Source: Mycolicibacterium sp. HK-90 (GTDB lineage: Bacteria; Actinomycetota; Actinomycetes; Mycobacteriales; Mycobacteriaceae). Taken from it: a stretch of DNA of 64,000 bases. Below are positions 24,841-33,312 of the stretch, in pieces. Position numbers and translations under genes: made by a program. The notes below the pieces were generated by a model, which worked only from the letters and a program-made list of their open reading frames with translations, had not been told where the DNA came from and ran no database searches. The first letter of the stretch is position 1; each line of letters begins with the position of its first letter. The DNA lies in NCBI RefSeq assembly GCF_030486405.1, contig NZ_CP129613.1:5022001-5086000 (forward strand), in the 5' to 3' direction.

Positions 24841-25410
24841 TCATCGGCCCACACAGGGTGCGCTGGTGACCCGCTGACCCTGGCCGGAGATGTTCACGTT
24901 GCCGCCGCAGAGCGAGGCCGCAAAGTTGCCGTCCCCGGTGATGCGGGCATCGCTGTTCGGGATCGCATACGAGGTGTTGTCGTTTCCGGTGACCCGGTTG
25001 GTGCTGCCGAACGCGGCGCGAACGTCGTTGTTGTCGCCTTCCACGATCGACGTGCTGTCGTCGCCCGCGAACACGAAGTTGCCGTTCCCGTCGGCGCGGG
25101 CCGTACTTCCGTTGATCGCCAGGACGAAGTTGCGGTCCCCGTTGGCGGTGGCGGTGCTGGCGTTCTGACCGGGCAGGTCGAAGGCGACCGCGACGCTCCG
25201 TCCGTTGGTGGTCGCCGTGCTGCCGCCGACCTGAACCACGCTGCGGCCGCCTGCCGACACGGCGAACCCGCCCGTGTTGGTCTGTTGCGCCGAGGACACC
25301 GCGGATGAGTCCTCACTCGTCGACGGCGCGGCCCAGGCGGTTCCCGCCCCGAAACAGAGCGCAGCGACGGGACCGCCCACACAGATGCTGACGAACTTGG
25401 CTGATTTCAT
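24841..25410 (-). CDS. Secreted Asn/Gly/Thr-rich repetitive protein
   Basis: A 189-aa exported protein with signal peptide MKSAKFVSICVGG... cleaved near TAWA-APST. The mature part is built of short imperfect repeats rich in Asn, Gly, Asp, Ser and Thr (GDRNFVLAINGSTARADGNG, NFVFAGDDSTSIVEGDNND), which suggests a beta-solenoid or beta-helix like bacterial surface proteins. It ends with two cysteines. The long upstream open frame belongs to other genes, so the start is ATG 25410, preceded by GGAAAGGG. The function is unknown; surface adhesion or a structural role is a guess. Confidence 0.72.
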   Translation of the reverse strand: MKSAKFVSICVGGPVAALCFGAGTAWAAPSTSEDSSAVSSAQQTNTGGFAVSAGGRSVVQVGGSTATTNGRSVAVAFDLPGQNASTATANGDRNFVLAINGSTARADGNGNFVFAGDDSTSIVEGDNNDVRAAFGSTNRVTGNDNTSYAIPNSDARITGDGNFAASLCGGNVNISGQGQRVTSAPCVGR

Positions 25411-25478
25411 TGGGAGCCCACCCTTTCCGGGTGCACACCCAGCACCCATTTCAGGCACGAACGCGGGCGCTGATCGGT

Positions 25479-26075
25479 TCAATCGCGGGCCCCCAGATCC
25501 ATCCGGAACGGCGGATACTCGTCGGTCATCAGCGAGACGTACACGGCGACCCGATAGCGCCACCGGACGATGCCCATCAGGAGATCGAACATCCCCTGCG
25601 AAACAGTGCCTCGTGCCAGCAACCGCACTGCGGAGATGACGCAGAGCACCTGTAGCAGAGGCTCCATCGCCCAGCAGATGGTCACCTGCGGTAACCCCAG
25701 CAGCCACTTGACCAGCACCGCCCACCGGTTGAGCTGGTCGGGATAGTCGACCTCGAGATCGCCCGGATAGTCCGGTCGTGCGGCAAGCGTGAACGGCGGG
25801 TATTGGTCGGTGCTGTTCATCGGGAACCGGTAGTTCATCACCCGCCACGACCAACGCAGCACGCCGACATTGAAATCGAAGAGGGGCCGCGGATACCGGC
25901 CGGTGAACACGATGGCGACGCCCGCGACCACGACCAGCAGCGGGTACACCAGGTAGAGCCCGATCAGGATCGGGTAGTGCGGGACCGCCAGCGCACACCA
26001 CTTGACCAGCCAGAGCCGGCGGGACGGCGCATCGATCGCACCGCGCACCCGCACCGCGCCGGCCGGTGCGGTCAT
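25479..26075 (-). CDS. DUF4389-type membrane protein
   Basis: A 198-aa protein with two to four hydrophobic helices and the repeated segment seen in DUF4389 proteins: a helix, then FDFNVGVLRWSWRVMNYRF...TDQYPPFTL, and again MFDLLMGIVRWRYRVAVYVSLMTDEYPPF. This internal two-fold repeat (VxRWxxRVxxY...YPPF) is diagnostic of the family, whose function is unknown. The ATG at 26075 overlaps the stop of the upstream monooxygenase gene (TCATGA on the plus strand), so the two genes form an operon. Confidence 0.85.
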   Translation of the reverse strand: MTAPAGAVRVRGAIDAPSRRLWLVKWCALAVPHYPILIGLYLVYPLLVVVAGVAIVFTGRYPRPLFDFNVGVLRWSWRVMNYRFPMNSTDQYPPFTLAARPDYPGDLEVDYPDQLNRWAVLVKWLLGLPQVTICWAMEPLLQVLCVISAVRLLARGTVSQGMFDLLMGIVRWRYRVAVYVSLMTDEYPPFRMDLGARD

Positions 26076-27268
26076 GACTGCCGGCACGTGGTCGCCGCGG
26101 CGAGAGCGCTGCTGATCTCCGCGGCGAGCCGACGATGACTCGACGCTCGCAGGAAAGAGGCCAACGCCCACGTCATGAACCGGTCCGAGACCATTGCCGC
26201 GGGCCTCAACACCGCCTCACCGTGCGACACCTGCAGCGACGCCACCCGCGACACCGCCGCCACGCGCCGCCGCCGGGTGTTCTCGTACCAGCGCAGCGCG
26301 GCGGAGAGATCGGAGTGTGCGCCCGACAGCGCCTTGCACAACACCATCGTGTCGAGCAGCGCCTGGTTGGTCCCCTGCGCCAAGGTCGGCGGCATGGTGT
26401 GAGCGGCATCGCCGAGCAAGGTGATCGGCCCGCGACCCGGCCCGGGAATCGGATGGCGGAAATGTGGATACGGAGAGTGGGCGAGGTCGTCGTCGGTCAA
26501 CGACGCAAGCACCCGATCGACCGGCGCGGACCACCCGGTGAAACTGGCACGGATCAGGTCGATCGGGCGTTCCGGCCGCACAAAGTCCGGCGACCAGGGC
26601 AGGTCGAACCACCACTGCACCTCCGACCGCCCGGCCGGCCACAGCCCGAGGTTTCCCTGCTCCCCGACGATCACGGCGGCGACGCACCGGTCAACCCCGT
26701 CCGGGAGCACGCCCAGCCCCTGCCAGCTGCACCAGCCGGTCGGCACCGCACGTGGTGCGCCGACGATCTCGCGAACCGTGGAGTGCAACCCGTCCGCGCC
26801 GATCACCAGATCGCCGCGCGCACAACTGCCGTCGGCGAAATCGACCCGAACCCCAGCGTCCTCCGCGACCACGCCGACCACGTGTGCGTCGCACCGAACC
26901 CGTTCTGCCGGAAACCCTTCCAACAGACGTTCCAGCAGCACCCGGCGCGGAACCATGCGCACCGGTGCACCCAGCCGGTTCACGATCGCGGTCACGTCCA
27001 GGGTGGCCAGCGGACGACCGGTCGACGTCGCCACCCGGACGGTGGACAACAGCTGACCGGCGCCGGCCATGACGACACCGAGCTGGCCCAGCACAGTTTC
27101 ACCGTTGGACCAGATGGTCACAGCGCCACCACCCGCCTGCAGCGCAGGCCGCCGCTCGAACACCGTGACGTCATGGCCGTCCCGCAGCAACCCCCGGGCG
27201 ATGGAGATACCACCCACACCAGCGCCGACGACAAGGATCTTTGCCGATCCTCTCGGCGCTGGCCGCAT
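26072..27268 (-). CDS. FAD-dependent monooxygenase (PHBH/UbiH-like)
   Basis: About 398 aa. An N-terminal FAD-binding motif ILVVGAGVGGISIARGLLRDG is followed by an acidic/basic end of strand 2 (VFERRPAL). The second FAD/NADPH motif is the DG-type GDLVIGADGLHSTVR. The third is GDAAHTMPPTLAQGTNQAL. This is the standard order for class A flavoprotein hydroxylases acting on aromatic or polycyclic substrates. The start is set at ATG 27268 (MRPAPRGSAK), with an alternative at 27301. The gene is coupled to the DUF4389 gene downstream. The substrate is unknown. Confidence 0.88.
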   Translation of the reverse strand: MRPAPRGSAKILVVGAGVGGISIARGLLRDGHDVTVFERRPALQAGGGAVTIWSNGETVLGQLGVVMAGAGQLLSTVRVATSTGRPLATLDVTAIVNRLGAPVRMVPRRVLLERLLEGFPAERVRCDAHVVGVVAEDAGVRVDFADGSCARGDLVIGADGLHSTVREIVGAPRAVPTGWCSWQGLGVLPDGVDRCVAAVIVGEQGNLGLWPAGRSEVQWWFDLPWSPDFVRPERPIDLIRASFTGWSAPVDRVLASLTDDDLAHSPYPHFRHPIPGPGRGPITLLGDAAHTMPPTLAQGTNQALLDTMVLCKALSGAHSDLSAALRWYENTRRRRVAAVSRVASLQVSHGEAVLRPAAMVSDRFMTWALASFLRASSHRRLAAEISSALAAATTCRQS

Positions 27269-27357
27269 GCGGTGCCCGCGCTCGGGCCGTTTTGGGCCCA
27301 CGGCTCAATTTATGTCCGGCACCGGGCCGCTGTACAGGGTCGCGCCGGTAACCGGGC

Positions 27358-28092
27358 CTACCGGCAGCCGGCCAATCCGGCCGCGATCGCCACGACGGGG
27401 CGCGGGAACCGCAACGTCGCGCACGCATCGTCGAGGGTCATCTCGATCGCCTGGGCGAACCCGGAAAGGTCGTCCGGTCCCACTCGCAGGTCGAGGGCAG
27501 CCCCGCCGACGAGCACCCGGGTGAGCACCACGTCATGGGCGCGGCGGATGTCGGCCATCACCGCGATCAGGTCGCCCACCACAGCCGGGGTGGCAGTGAA
27601 AGCGTCTTGCTCCAAACCGATTTCGTGGTAGACACCGACCAGATCGAGCCGAGGCCCGTTCCGGACGGCGGCCACCGCATCCCCGTCCGTGGCAGCCAGG
27701 ATCACCCGCTGTCGACGATGCCGCACGGCACACGAGACCAGCAGATCGATCTGCGCGACGCTGCTCACCACCACCCGCCCCACCCCGAGGTTGGCGCTAC
27801 AGAACACCAGTTCGTCACCGCTGAAGCCGTCGGCGCGCACCACGAGTCGCATCGGATGGATCCCCGCGCCGATCCCCACCGCGAGGTCCGAGCTGCCGTC
27901 CACGGCGACGGCCAACCCGTGATCGCGCGCCCATTTGGCCACGTTGTGGTCCCGCAATGCCGGGGCGGGCAGTGCCAGCTCGACGGGGTCGAGCGAACGG
28001 CAGTACGCGGCGCATCGGCGCATCGCCTCCAGCTCAGGCGATCGCTGCAGCGTCGCCGCAGATGAGGACCACAACTCTGTCGACAATGTCAC
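27358..28092 (-). CDS. LysA-like (fold-type III decarboxylase N-domain) protein lacking the PLP lysine
   Basis: A 244-aa protein whose middle aligns by eye with the barrel of diaminopimelate/ornithine decarboxylases: DHNVAKWARDHGLAVAVDGS, SDLAVGIGAGIHPMRLVV, ANLGVGRVVVSSVAQIDLL. The position that normally holds the PLP-binding Lys (Y-A-x-K-A) reads LALPAPAL, with no Lys. The C-terminal decarboxylase domain is also missing. The protein is therefore unlikely to be an active decarboxylase and may bind a ligand or be structural. GTG 28092 is preceded by AGAAGAGG. It is divergent from the kdp operon, so it may share its control region. Confidence 0.65.
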   Translation of the reverse strand: MTLSTELWSSSAATLQRSPELEAMRRCAAYCRSLDPVELALPAPALRDHNVAKWARDHGLAVAVDGSSDLAVGIGAGIHPMRLVVRADGFSGDELVFCSANLGVGRVVVSSVAQIDLLVSCAVRHRRQRVILAATDGDAVAAVRNGPRLDLVGVYHEIGLEQDAFTATPAVVGDLIAVMADIRRAHDVVLTRVLVGGAALDLRVGPDDLSGFAQAIEMTLDDACATLRFPRPVVAIAAGLAGCR

Positions 28093-28230
28093 CAGAACCT
28101 CTTCTTCAGTGCGCCGCGACCGGTTGCCGGGCGCCCGTTCCGAGGATTGATCCGCCGTGCACCCGCAGGCCAGCAATCTTGCGGTCTCTTGACGCCGGAA
28201 GGCCGAAGTTTGGCGCGATCTTGACGGTCC

Positions 28231-28311
28231 GTAAACGGCCTCGGCGTGGACGAAATCGTCAGCCGCACTTCACCAGAAAGAACCCGTAAAGGTCAGGCAG
28301 CCGAGCGTAAA
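28231..28311 (+). promoter_or_regulatory. Control region of kdp with three GTAAA repeats (candidate KdpE sites)
   Basis: The 310-bp divergent gap 28093-28402 has no gene. It carries three similar elements: CCGTAAACGG (28229-28238), CCGTAAAGG (28284-28292) and GCGTAAAGAAG (28306-28316). The last two start about 21 bp apart, two helical turns, which suits dimer-by-dimer binding by an OmpR-type regulator such as KdpE. The assignment to KdpE is inference. Confidence 0.35.
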
Positions 28312-28402
28312 GAAGACATCAAGATCGTGGCCGGCGTCCAGCGGCGGACGGACTCTTGAGCGGTCGCCGAGGTACGGCGGCCCTGTGCGTGTGGGAGTTC
28401 CC

Positions 28403-28486
28403 ATGTCCGTAGTGGTGTTCGTGGTGCTGACAGTGGCGATCTTCGCACTGCTCGGCCTGGTGCAGAAGTTGGTCGAGCGACTGTGA
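28403..28486 (+). CDS. KdpF-like single-helix membrane micropeptide upstream of kdpF
   Basis: A 27-codon open frame ([18 protein letters not shown], then a short basic/acidic tail QKLVERL) that is one hydrophobic helix. Its ATG follows GGGAG at about 7 nt. Its stop codon overlaps the GTG start of kdpF by 4 bases, so it is the true first gene of the kdp operon. It resembles KdpF in size and helix plus charged end and could be an additional stabilising subunit or a duplicate. No experimental family is known to me. Confidence 0.6.
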   Translation: MSVVVFVVLTVAIFALLGLVQKLVERL

Positions 28487-28572
28487 GCTACGAAAACATC
28501 GTCGGCCTGGTGCTGGCGATCCTGATCGCGCTGTTTCTCTTCGCGGCGCTGCTGTTTCCGGAGAGGTTCTAG
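28483..28572 (+). CDS. kdpF: Potassium-transporting ATPase subunit KdpF
   Basis: A 29-aa membrane peptide (start [13 protein letters not shown], end LLFPERF) with one transmembrane helix, matching the size and position of KdpF, which stabilises the KdpABC complex. The GTG start overlaps the stop of the preceding micropeptide, and the last base of its TAG is the first base of kdpA's GTG. It is too short for ordinary gene finders, but its place immediately before kdpA makes the call firm. Confidence 0.85.
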   Translation: MSYENIVGLVLAILIALFLFAALLFPERF

Positions 28573-30242
28573 TGACTACAACCACCGCGGGGATCGTCTT
28601 CCTCGCCGTCCTCGTCATCGCCGTGGCCGCCGTCCACGTCCCGCTCGGCGACTACATGTACCGCGTCTACACGTCGGACCGGCATTCGCGGGCCGAGCGC
28701 GTCATCTACCGGCTGATCGGCGCCGACCCGAAGGCCGAGCAGACCTGGGGCGCCTACGCCCGCAGCGTGCTGGCCTTCTCGGCGATCAGCCTGCTGTTCC
28801 TGTTCGTACTACAGCTGGTACAGGGCAAGCTTCCGCTGCATCTCAACGATCCGGGTACGCCGATGACGCCGGCGCTGGCCTGGAACACCGCCGTCAGCTT
28901 CGTCACGAACACCAACTGGCAGGCCTACTCGGGTGAATCCACCCAAGGCCACCTGGTGCAGATGGCGGGCCTCGCGGTACAGAACTTCGTCTCGGCTGCC
29001 GTCGGCATGGCCGTGGCGATGGCCTTCGTCCGCGGCCTGGTCCGGCGCAACACCGGCGACCTCGGCAACTTCTGGGTCGATCTGGTGCGCGGCAATCTCC
29101 GTATCCTGCTGCCGATTTCGATCATCGGCGCGCTCGTCCTGATCGGTGGGGGCGCCATCCAGAACTTCGACGTGCACACCCAGGTCGTCAACACGCTCGT
29201 CGGCGGCAGCCAGACCATTCCTGGCGGACCGGTGGCCAGCCAGGAGGTCATCAAGGAACTCGGCACCAACGGCGGTGGCTTCTTCAACGCCAACTCATCG
29301 CATCCGTTCGAAAACCCCACCACCTGGACGAACTGGGTGGAGATCTTCCTCATCCTGATGATCCCGTTCTCGCTGCCCCGCACCTTCGGCCGCATGGTCG
29401 GCAACCCCAAGCAGGGATACGCGATCGCCGCCGTGATGGGCGTGATCGCCACGATCAGCATCAGCTTGATGATGCTGTTCCAGTTGCAGGCCCACGGCAC
29501 CGTCCCGACCGCGGTCGGCGCAGCCACGGAAGGCGTCGAGCAACGCTTCGGGGTTGCCAACTCCGCAGTGTTCGCCGCCTCGACCACGCTCACGTCCACC
29601 GGTGCGGTGGACTCGTTCCACGACTCCTATACGAGCCTGGGCGGCATGATCACGATGTTCAACATGCAGCTCGGCGAGGTCGCGCCCGGCGGCGTCGGCT
29701 CCGGCCTGTACGGCATGCTGATCCTGGCGATCATCACGGTGTTCATCGCCGGCCTGATGGTCGGGCGCACCCCGGAATACCTGGGCAAGAAGATCACCCC
29801 CCGCGAGATCAAGCTGGCCGCAACCTATTTCCTGGTGACCCCGCTGATCGTGCTGACCGGGACCGCCCTCGCCATGGCGATGCCGGGCCAGCGGGCCGGC
29901 ATGCTCAACACCGGCCCGCACGGGCTGTCGGAGGTGCTGTACGCCTTCACCTCGGCGGCCAACAACAACGGTTCGGCCTTCGCCGGCCTGAGCGTCAACA
30001 CCGAGTGGTACAACACCGCCCTGGGCATGGCGATGGTGTTCGGCCGCTTCCTGCCGATCATCCTGGTCCTCGCCCTCGCGGGATCGCTTGCCCGCCAAGG
30101 CAACACACCGGAGTCCATCGGCACCCTGCCCACCCATCGACCACAGTTCGTCGGCATGGTCGCCGGCGTCACGCTGATCCTGGTCGCCCTCACCTTCTTG
30201 CCCATGCTCGCGCTCGGGCCCCTTGCTGAAGGAATTCACTGA
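28572..30242 (+). CDS. kdpA: Potassium-transporting ATPase subunit KdpA (K+-binding channel subunit)
   Basis: A 556-aa polytopic membrane protein of about 10 helices. Filter-loop segments of KdpA are visible: [55 protein letters not shown] and [13 protein letters not shown], the four P-loops that select K+. The start is GTG, overlapping kdpF by one base. It acts in the plasma membrane with KdpB and KdpC as a high-affinity K+ pump induced at low external potassium. Confidence 0.97.
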   Translation: MTTTTAGIVFLAVLVIAVAAVHVPLGDYMYRVYTSDRHSRAERVIYRLIGADPKAEQTWGAYARSVLAFSAISLLFLFVLQLVQGKLPLHLNDPGTPMTPALAWNTAVSFVTNTNWQAYSGESTQGHLVQMAGLAVQNFVSAAVGMAVAMAFVRGLVRRNTGDLGNFWVDLVRGNLRILLPISIIGALVLIGGGAIQNFDVHTQVVNTLVGGSQTIPGGPVASQEVIKELGTNGGGFFNANSSHPFENPTTWTNWVEIFLILMIPFSLPRTFGRMVGNPKQGYAIAAVMGVIATISISLMMLFQLQAHGTVPTAVGAATEGVEQRFGVANSAVFAASTTLTSTGAVDSFHDSYTSLGGMITMFNMQLGEVAPGGVGSGLYGMLILAIITVFIAGLMVGRTPEYLGKKITPREIKLAATYFLVTPLIVLTGTALAMAMPGQRAGMLNTGPHGLSEVLYAFTSAANNNGSAFAGLSVNTEWYNTALGMAMVFGRFLPIILVLALAGSLARQGNTPESIGTLPTHRPQFVGMVAGVTLILVALTFLPMLALGPLAEGIH

Positions 30243-30243
30243 A

Positions 30244-32421
30244 ATGCCAAGCGTTGAATCCTCCCCCGTCGCCGAGCGCCACGCCAGAGCGGCAGCAGAC
30301 GGCGGCAACCACTCCCGCGTGACAAATGGGACAAAGAGCTCACGTATCCAGGGCGGTCTTTTGGACCCCAAGATGCTGTGGCGCTCGATGCCCGACGCGC
30401 TGCGCAAGCTCGACCCACGCACCTTGTGGCGCAACCCGGTCATGTTCATCGTCGAGATCGGCGCGGTCTGGAGCACCGTCCTCGCCATCGCCGACCCGTC
30501 GTGGTTCTCCTGGCTGATCGTGGTCTGGCTCTGGCTGACGGTGATCTTCGCCAACCTGGCCGAGGCCGTCGCCGAAGGGCGCGGCAAGGCCCAGGCCGAG
30601 AGCCTGCGCAAGACGAAAACGTCGACCATGGCGCGCAGGCTGACCGGGTGGTCGCCGGGTGAACCCGGCCATGAAGAGGAGATCACCGCTCCGCTGCTGC
30701 AACAGGGCGATGTCGTCGTGGTCGAGGCCGGCCAGGTGATTCCGGGCGACGGCGATGTCGTGGAAGGCATTGCCTCGGTGGATGAATCGGCGATCACCGG
30801 TGAATCCGCGCCCGTCATCCGCGAGTCGGGTGGTGACCGAAGCGCCGTCACCGGTGGCACCACCGTGCTGAGTGACCGCATCGTCATCCAGATCACGCAG
30901 AAGCCGGGCGAGAGCTTCATCGACCGGATGATCAACCTCGTCGAGGGCGCCAACCGGCAGAAGACCCCCAACGAGGTCGCGCTCAACATCCTGCTGGCCT
31001 CGCTGACGATCATCTTCGTCTTCGCCGTCGCGACCCTGCAGCCGCTGGCCATCTTCTCCAAGGCCAACAACCCGGGCGTCGCAGACACTCTGGCGCTCAA
31101 CGCAAGCGGCATCTCGGGCATCGTGATGGTGTCGCTGCTGGTGTGTCTGATCCCCACCACCATCGGGGCACTGCTGTCCGCGATCGGCATCGCCGGCATG
31201 GACCGGCTGGTGCAACGCAACGTGCTGGCCATGTCGGGCCGGGCCGTCGAGGCCGCCGGTGACGTCAACACCCTGCTACTGGACAAGACCGGCACCATCA
31301 CCCTCGGCAACCGGCAGGCCGCGGCCTTCGTACCGCTGTCCGGCATCACCGCGGAGCAGCTCGCCGATGCGGCCCAGCTGTCCAGCCTGGCCGACGAGAC
31401 CCCCGAGGGCCGCTCCATCGTGGTGTTCGCCAAACAGGAGTACGGCCTACGCGCCCGGACCCCCGGCGAGCTCGACCAGGCCCACTGGGTGGAGTTCAGC
31501 GCCAACACCCGCATGTCCGGGGTCGATCTGCCCGATGACCACCGGCTGCGCAAGGGCGCCGCCGGCGCGGTCTCCGAGTGGGTGCGGTCCGAAGGAGGCC
31601 GGGTGCCAACCGAACTCGGCGACATCGTGGACGGCATCTCCGCGGCGGGTGGCACTCCGCTGGTGGTCGGCCAGCTGGCGCAGGGCAAGGCCGAGGTGCT
31701 CGGCGTCATCCACCTCAAGGACGTCGTCAAGCAGGGCATGCGGGAACGCTTCGACGAGATGCGTCGCATGGGCATCCGCACGGTGATGATCACCGGTGAC
31801 AACCCGTTGACCGCCAAGGCCATTGCCGACGAGGCCGGCGTCGACGATTTCCTGGCCGAGGCCACGCCCGAGGACAAGATGGCGCTGATCAAGAAGGAGC
31901 AGGCCGGCGGCAAGCTCGTCGCGATGACCGGTGACGGCACCAACGACGCGCCCGCTCTGGCCCAGGCCGACGTCGGTGTGGCGATGAACAGCGGCACGTC
32001 GGCGGCGAAAGAAGCCGGCAACATGGTCGACCTCGACTCCGACCCGACCAAGCTCATCGAGATCGTCGAGATCGGCAAGCAGCTGCTCATCACCCGCGGC
32101 GCCCTGACGACGTTCTCGATCGCCAACGACATCGCGAAGTACTTCGCGATCATCCCGGCGCTGTTCGTGGCGTTGTTCCCCGGCCTGGATCTGCTGAACA
32201 TCATGCGGCTGCACAGCCCGCAATCGGCGATCCTGTCCGCGGTGATCTTCAACGCGATCATCATCGTGGTGCTGATCCCGTTGGCGCTCAAGGGTGTCCG
32301 CTACACCCCCAGCAGTGCGTCCAAGCTGCTGAGCCGCAACCTCTACGTCTACGGCCTCGGCGGCATCATCGCGCCGTTCATCGGCATCAAGCTGATCGAC
32401 CTCGTCGTCCAACACTTCTGA
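30244..32421 (+). CDS. kdpB: Potassium-transporting ATPase subunit KdpB (P-type ATPase)
   Basis: A 725-aa catalytic subunit. The phosphorylation motif DKTGTITLG has its Asp at residue 347. TGES (actuator) is seen as AITGESAP, and [14 protein letters not shown] and [21 protein letters not shown] form the N/P-domain motifs. The ATG lies 1 nt after the kdpA stop with GAAGGA upstream; the in-frame TTG further upstream inside kdpA is less likely. It couples ATP hydrolysis to K+ movement through KdpA. The N-terminal Ser/Arg-rich stretch of about 45 residues is longer than in E. coli KdpB. Confidence 0.97.
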   Translation: MPSVESSPVAERHARAAADGGNHSRVTNGTKSSRIQGGLLDPKMLWRSMPDALRKLDPRTLWRNPVMFIVEIGAVWSTVLAIADPSWFSWLIVVWLWLTVIFANLAEAVAEGRGKAQAESLRKTKTSTMARRLTGWSPGEPGHEEEITAPLLQQGDVVVVEAGQVIPGDGDVVEGIASVDESAITGESAPVIRESGGDRSAVTGGTTVLSDRIVIQITQKPGESFIDRMINLVEGANRQKTPNEVALNILLASLTIIFVFAVATLQPLAIFSKANNPGVADTLALNASGISGIVMVSLLVCLIPTTIGALLSAIGIAGMDRLVQRNVLAMSGRAVEAAGDVNTLLLDKTGTITLGNRQAAAFVPLSGITAEQLADAAQLSSLADETPEGRSIVVFAKQEYGLRARTPGELDQAHWVEFSANTRMSGVDLPDDHRLRKGAAGAVSEWVRSEGGRVPTELGDIVDGISAAGGTPLVVGQLAQGKAEVLGVIHLKDVVKQGMRERFDEMRRMGIRTVMITGDNPLTAKAIADEAGVDDFLAEATPEDKMALIKKEQAGGKLVAMTGDGTNDAPALAQADVGVAMNSGTSAAKEAGNMVDLDSDPTKLIEIVEIGKQLLITRGALTTFSIANDIAKYFAIIPALFVALFPGLDLLNIMRLHSPQSAILSAVIFNAIIIVVLIPLALKGVRYTPSSASKLLSRNLYVYGLGGIIAPFIGIKLIDLVVQHF

Positions 32422-32432
32422 GGGAATGTGAC

Positions 32433-33293
32433 ATGAACATCGCCAACCTGATTCGCCAACACGCTGCGGCGCTGCGTGCACTACTGGTGCTCACCGTGAT
32501 CCTCGGCATCGGCTATCCCGTCTTCATCTGGCTGGTGGCCCAGATCCCCGGCCTGCGCGGCAATGCCGACGGATCGCTGATCGAGGTGAACGGGAAGCCG
32601 GTGGGCAGCAGCCTGATCGGCCAGTCGTTCACCGATGCCGAGGGCAACCCGCTGCCCCGGTACTTCCAGAGCCGACCGTCGGCGGCCGGCGACGGATACG
32701 ACCCCATGGCCACCTCGGCGAGCAACCTGGGCCCGGAAAGCGTTGTCGACCAGCCCGACAAGCCGAGCCTGCTCACCCTGGTGTGCTCGCGCAGCGCCGC
32801 CGTCGGTGAACTCGACGGCGTCAGCGGGGCCCGCCCCTACTGCACCGGCGACGGTGTGGGCGCGGTGCTGTCGGTGCTCGGGCCGCGCGACAACCGCGGC
32901 AACGTGATTCACCCCACCAAGGTGATCAGCGTCAACGAACCGTGCGACACGACGAAGGCGCCGTTCCTGAACAGCTATGAGGGCGTGCGGGTGGAATGCC
33001 GGCAGTCCGATCACGAGTACACCCTCGGACTGATCGTCCCGATCCGCGGCGATGCCCCGGCCAACCCCCAGGTGCCTGCCGATGCCGTCACCGCCAGTGG
33101 CAGCGGCTTGGACCCGCACATCTCGCCCGCCTACGCCGATCTGCAGGTGAACCGGGTGGCCGAGGCCCGCGGAATCAACCCCGATCTGGTCCGGGCATTG
33201 GTGGCCGACCACACCGAGGGCCGGACGCTGGGCTTCTTCGGCGAACCGCGGGTCAACGTGCTCGAACTCAACATAGCCCTCGACTCGCTGTAG
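32433..33293 (+). CDS. kdpC: Potassium-transporting ATPase subunit KdpC
   Basis: A 286-aa protein with one N-terminal transmembrane helix (about residues 13-32) and a soluble extracytoplasmic domain. Family motifs seen are GSSLIGQSFTD, YFQSRPSAAGDGYDPMATSASNLGP, split here by eye into its parts, and the C-terminal ADAVTASGSGLDPHISPAYA with VNRVAEARG. At 286 aa it is clearly longer than the E. coli protein (about 190 aa), with an insert of about 90 residues in the middle (around 105-205) containing four Cys. KdpC stabilises the complex and aids ATP binding. Confidence 0.95.
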   Translation: MNIANLIRQHAAALRALLVLTVILGIGYPVFIWLVAQIPGLRGNADGSLIEVNGKPVGSSLIGQSFTDAEGNPLPRYFQSRPSAAGDGYDPMATSASNLGPESVVDQPDKPSLLTLVCSRSAAVGELDGVSGARPYCTGDGVGAVLSVLGPRDNRGNVIHPTKVISVNEPCDTTKAPFLNSYEGVRVECRQSDHEYTLGLIVPIRGDAPANPQVPADAVTASGSGLDPHISPAYADLQVNRVAEARGINPDLVRALVADHTEGRTLGFFGEPRVNVLELNIALDSL

Positions 33294-33312
33294 GCGCGAG
33301 GATGATGGTCTT

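Noticed and set aside
24841..26001. 386-codon frame joining the secreted Asn/Gly-rich protein and DUF4389 region
   Set aside because: A proper signal peptide begins at ATG 25410 with a ribosome site; the upstream part is the wrong frame of the DUF4389 gene.
29295..32291. 998-codon open frame on the minus strand opposite kdpA/kdpB
   Set aside because: It is antisense to two unmistakable genes. The translation is Ser/Ala/Arg-rich without any domain. Long antisense frames are expected at this GC content.
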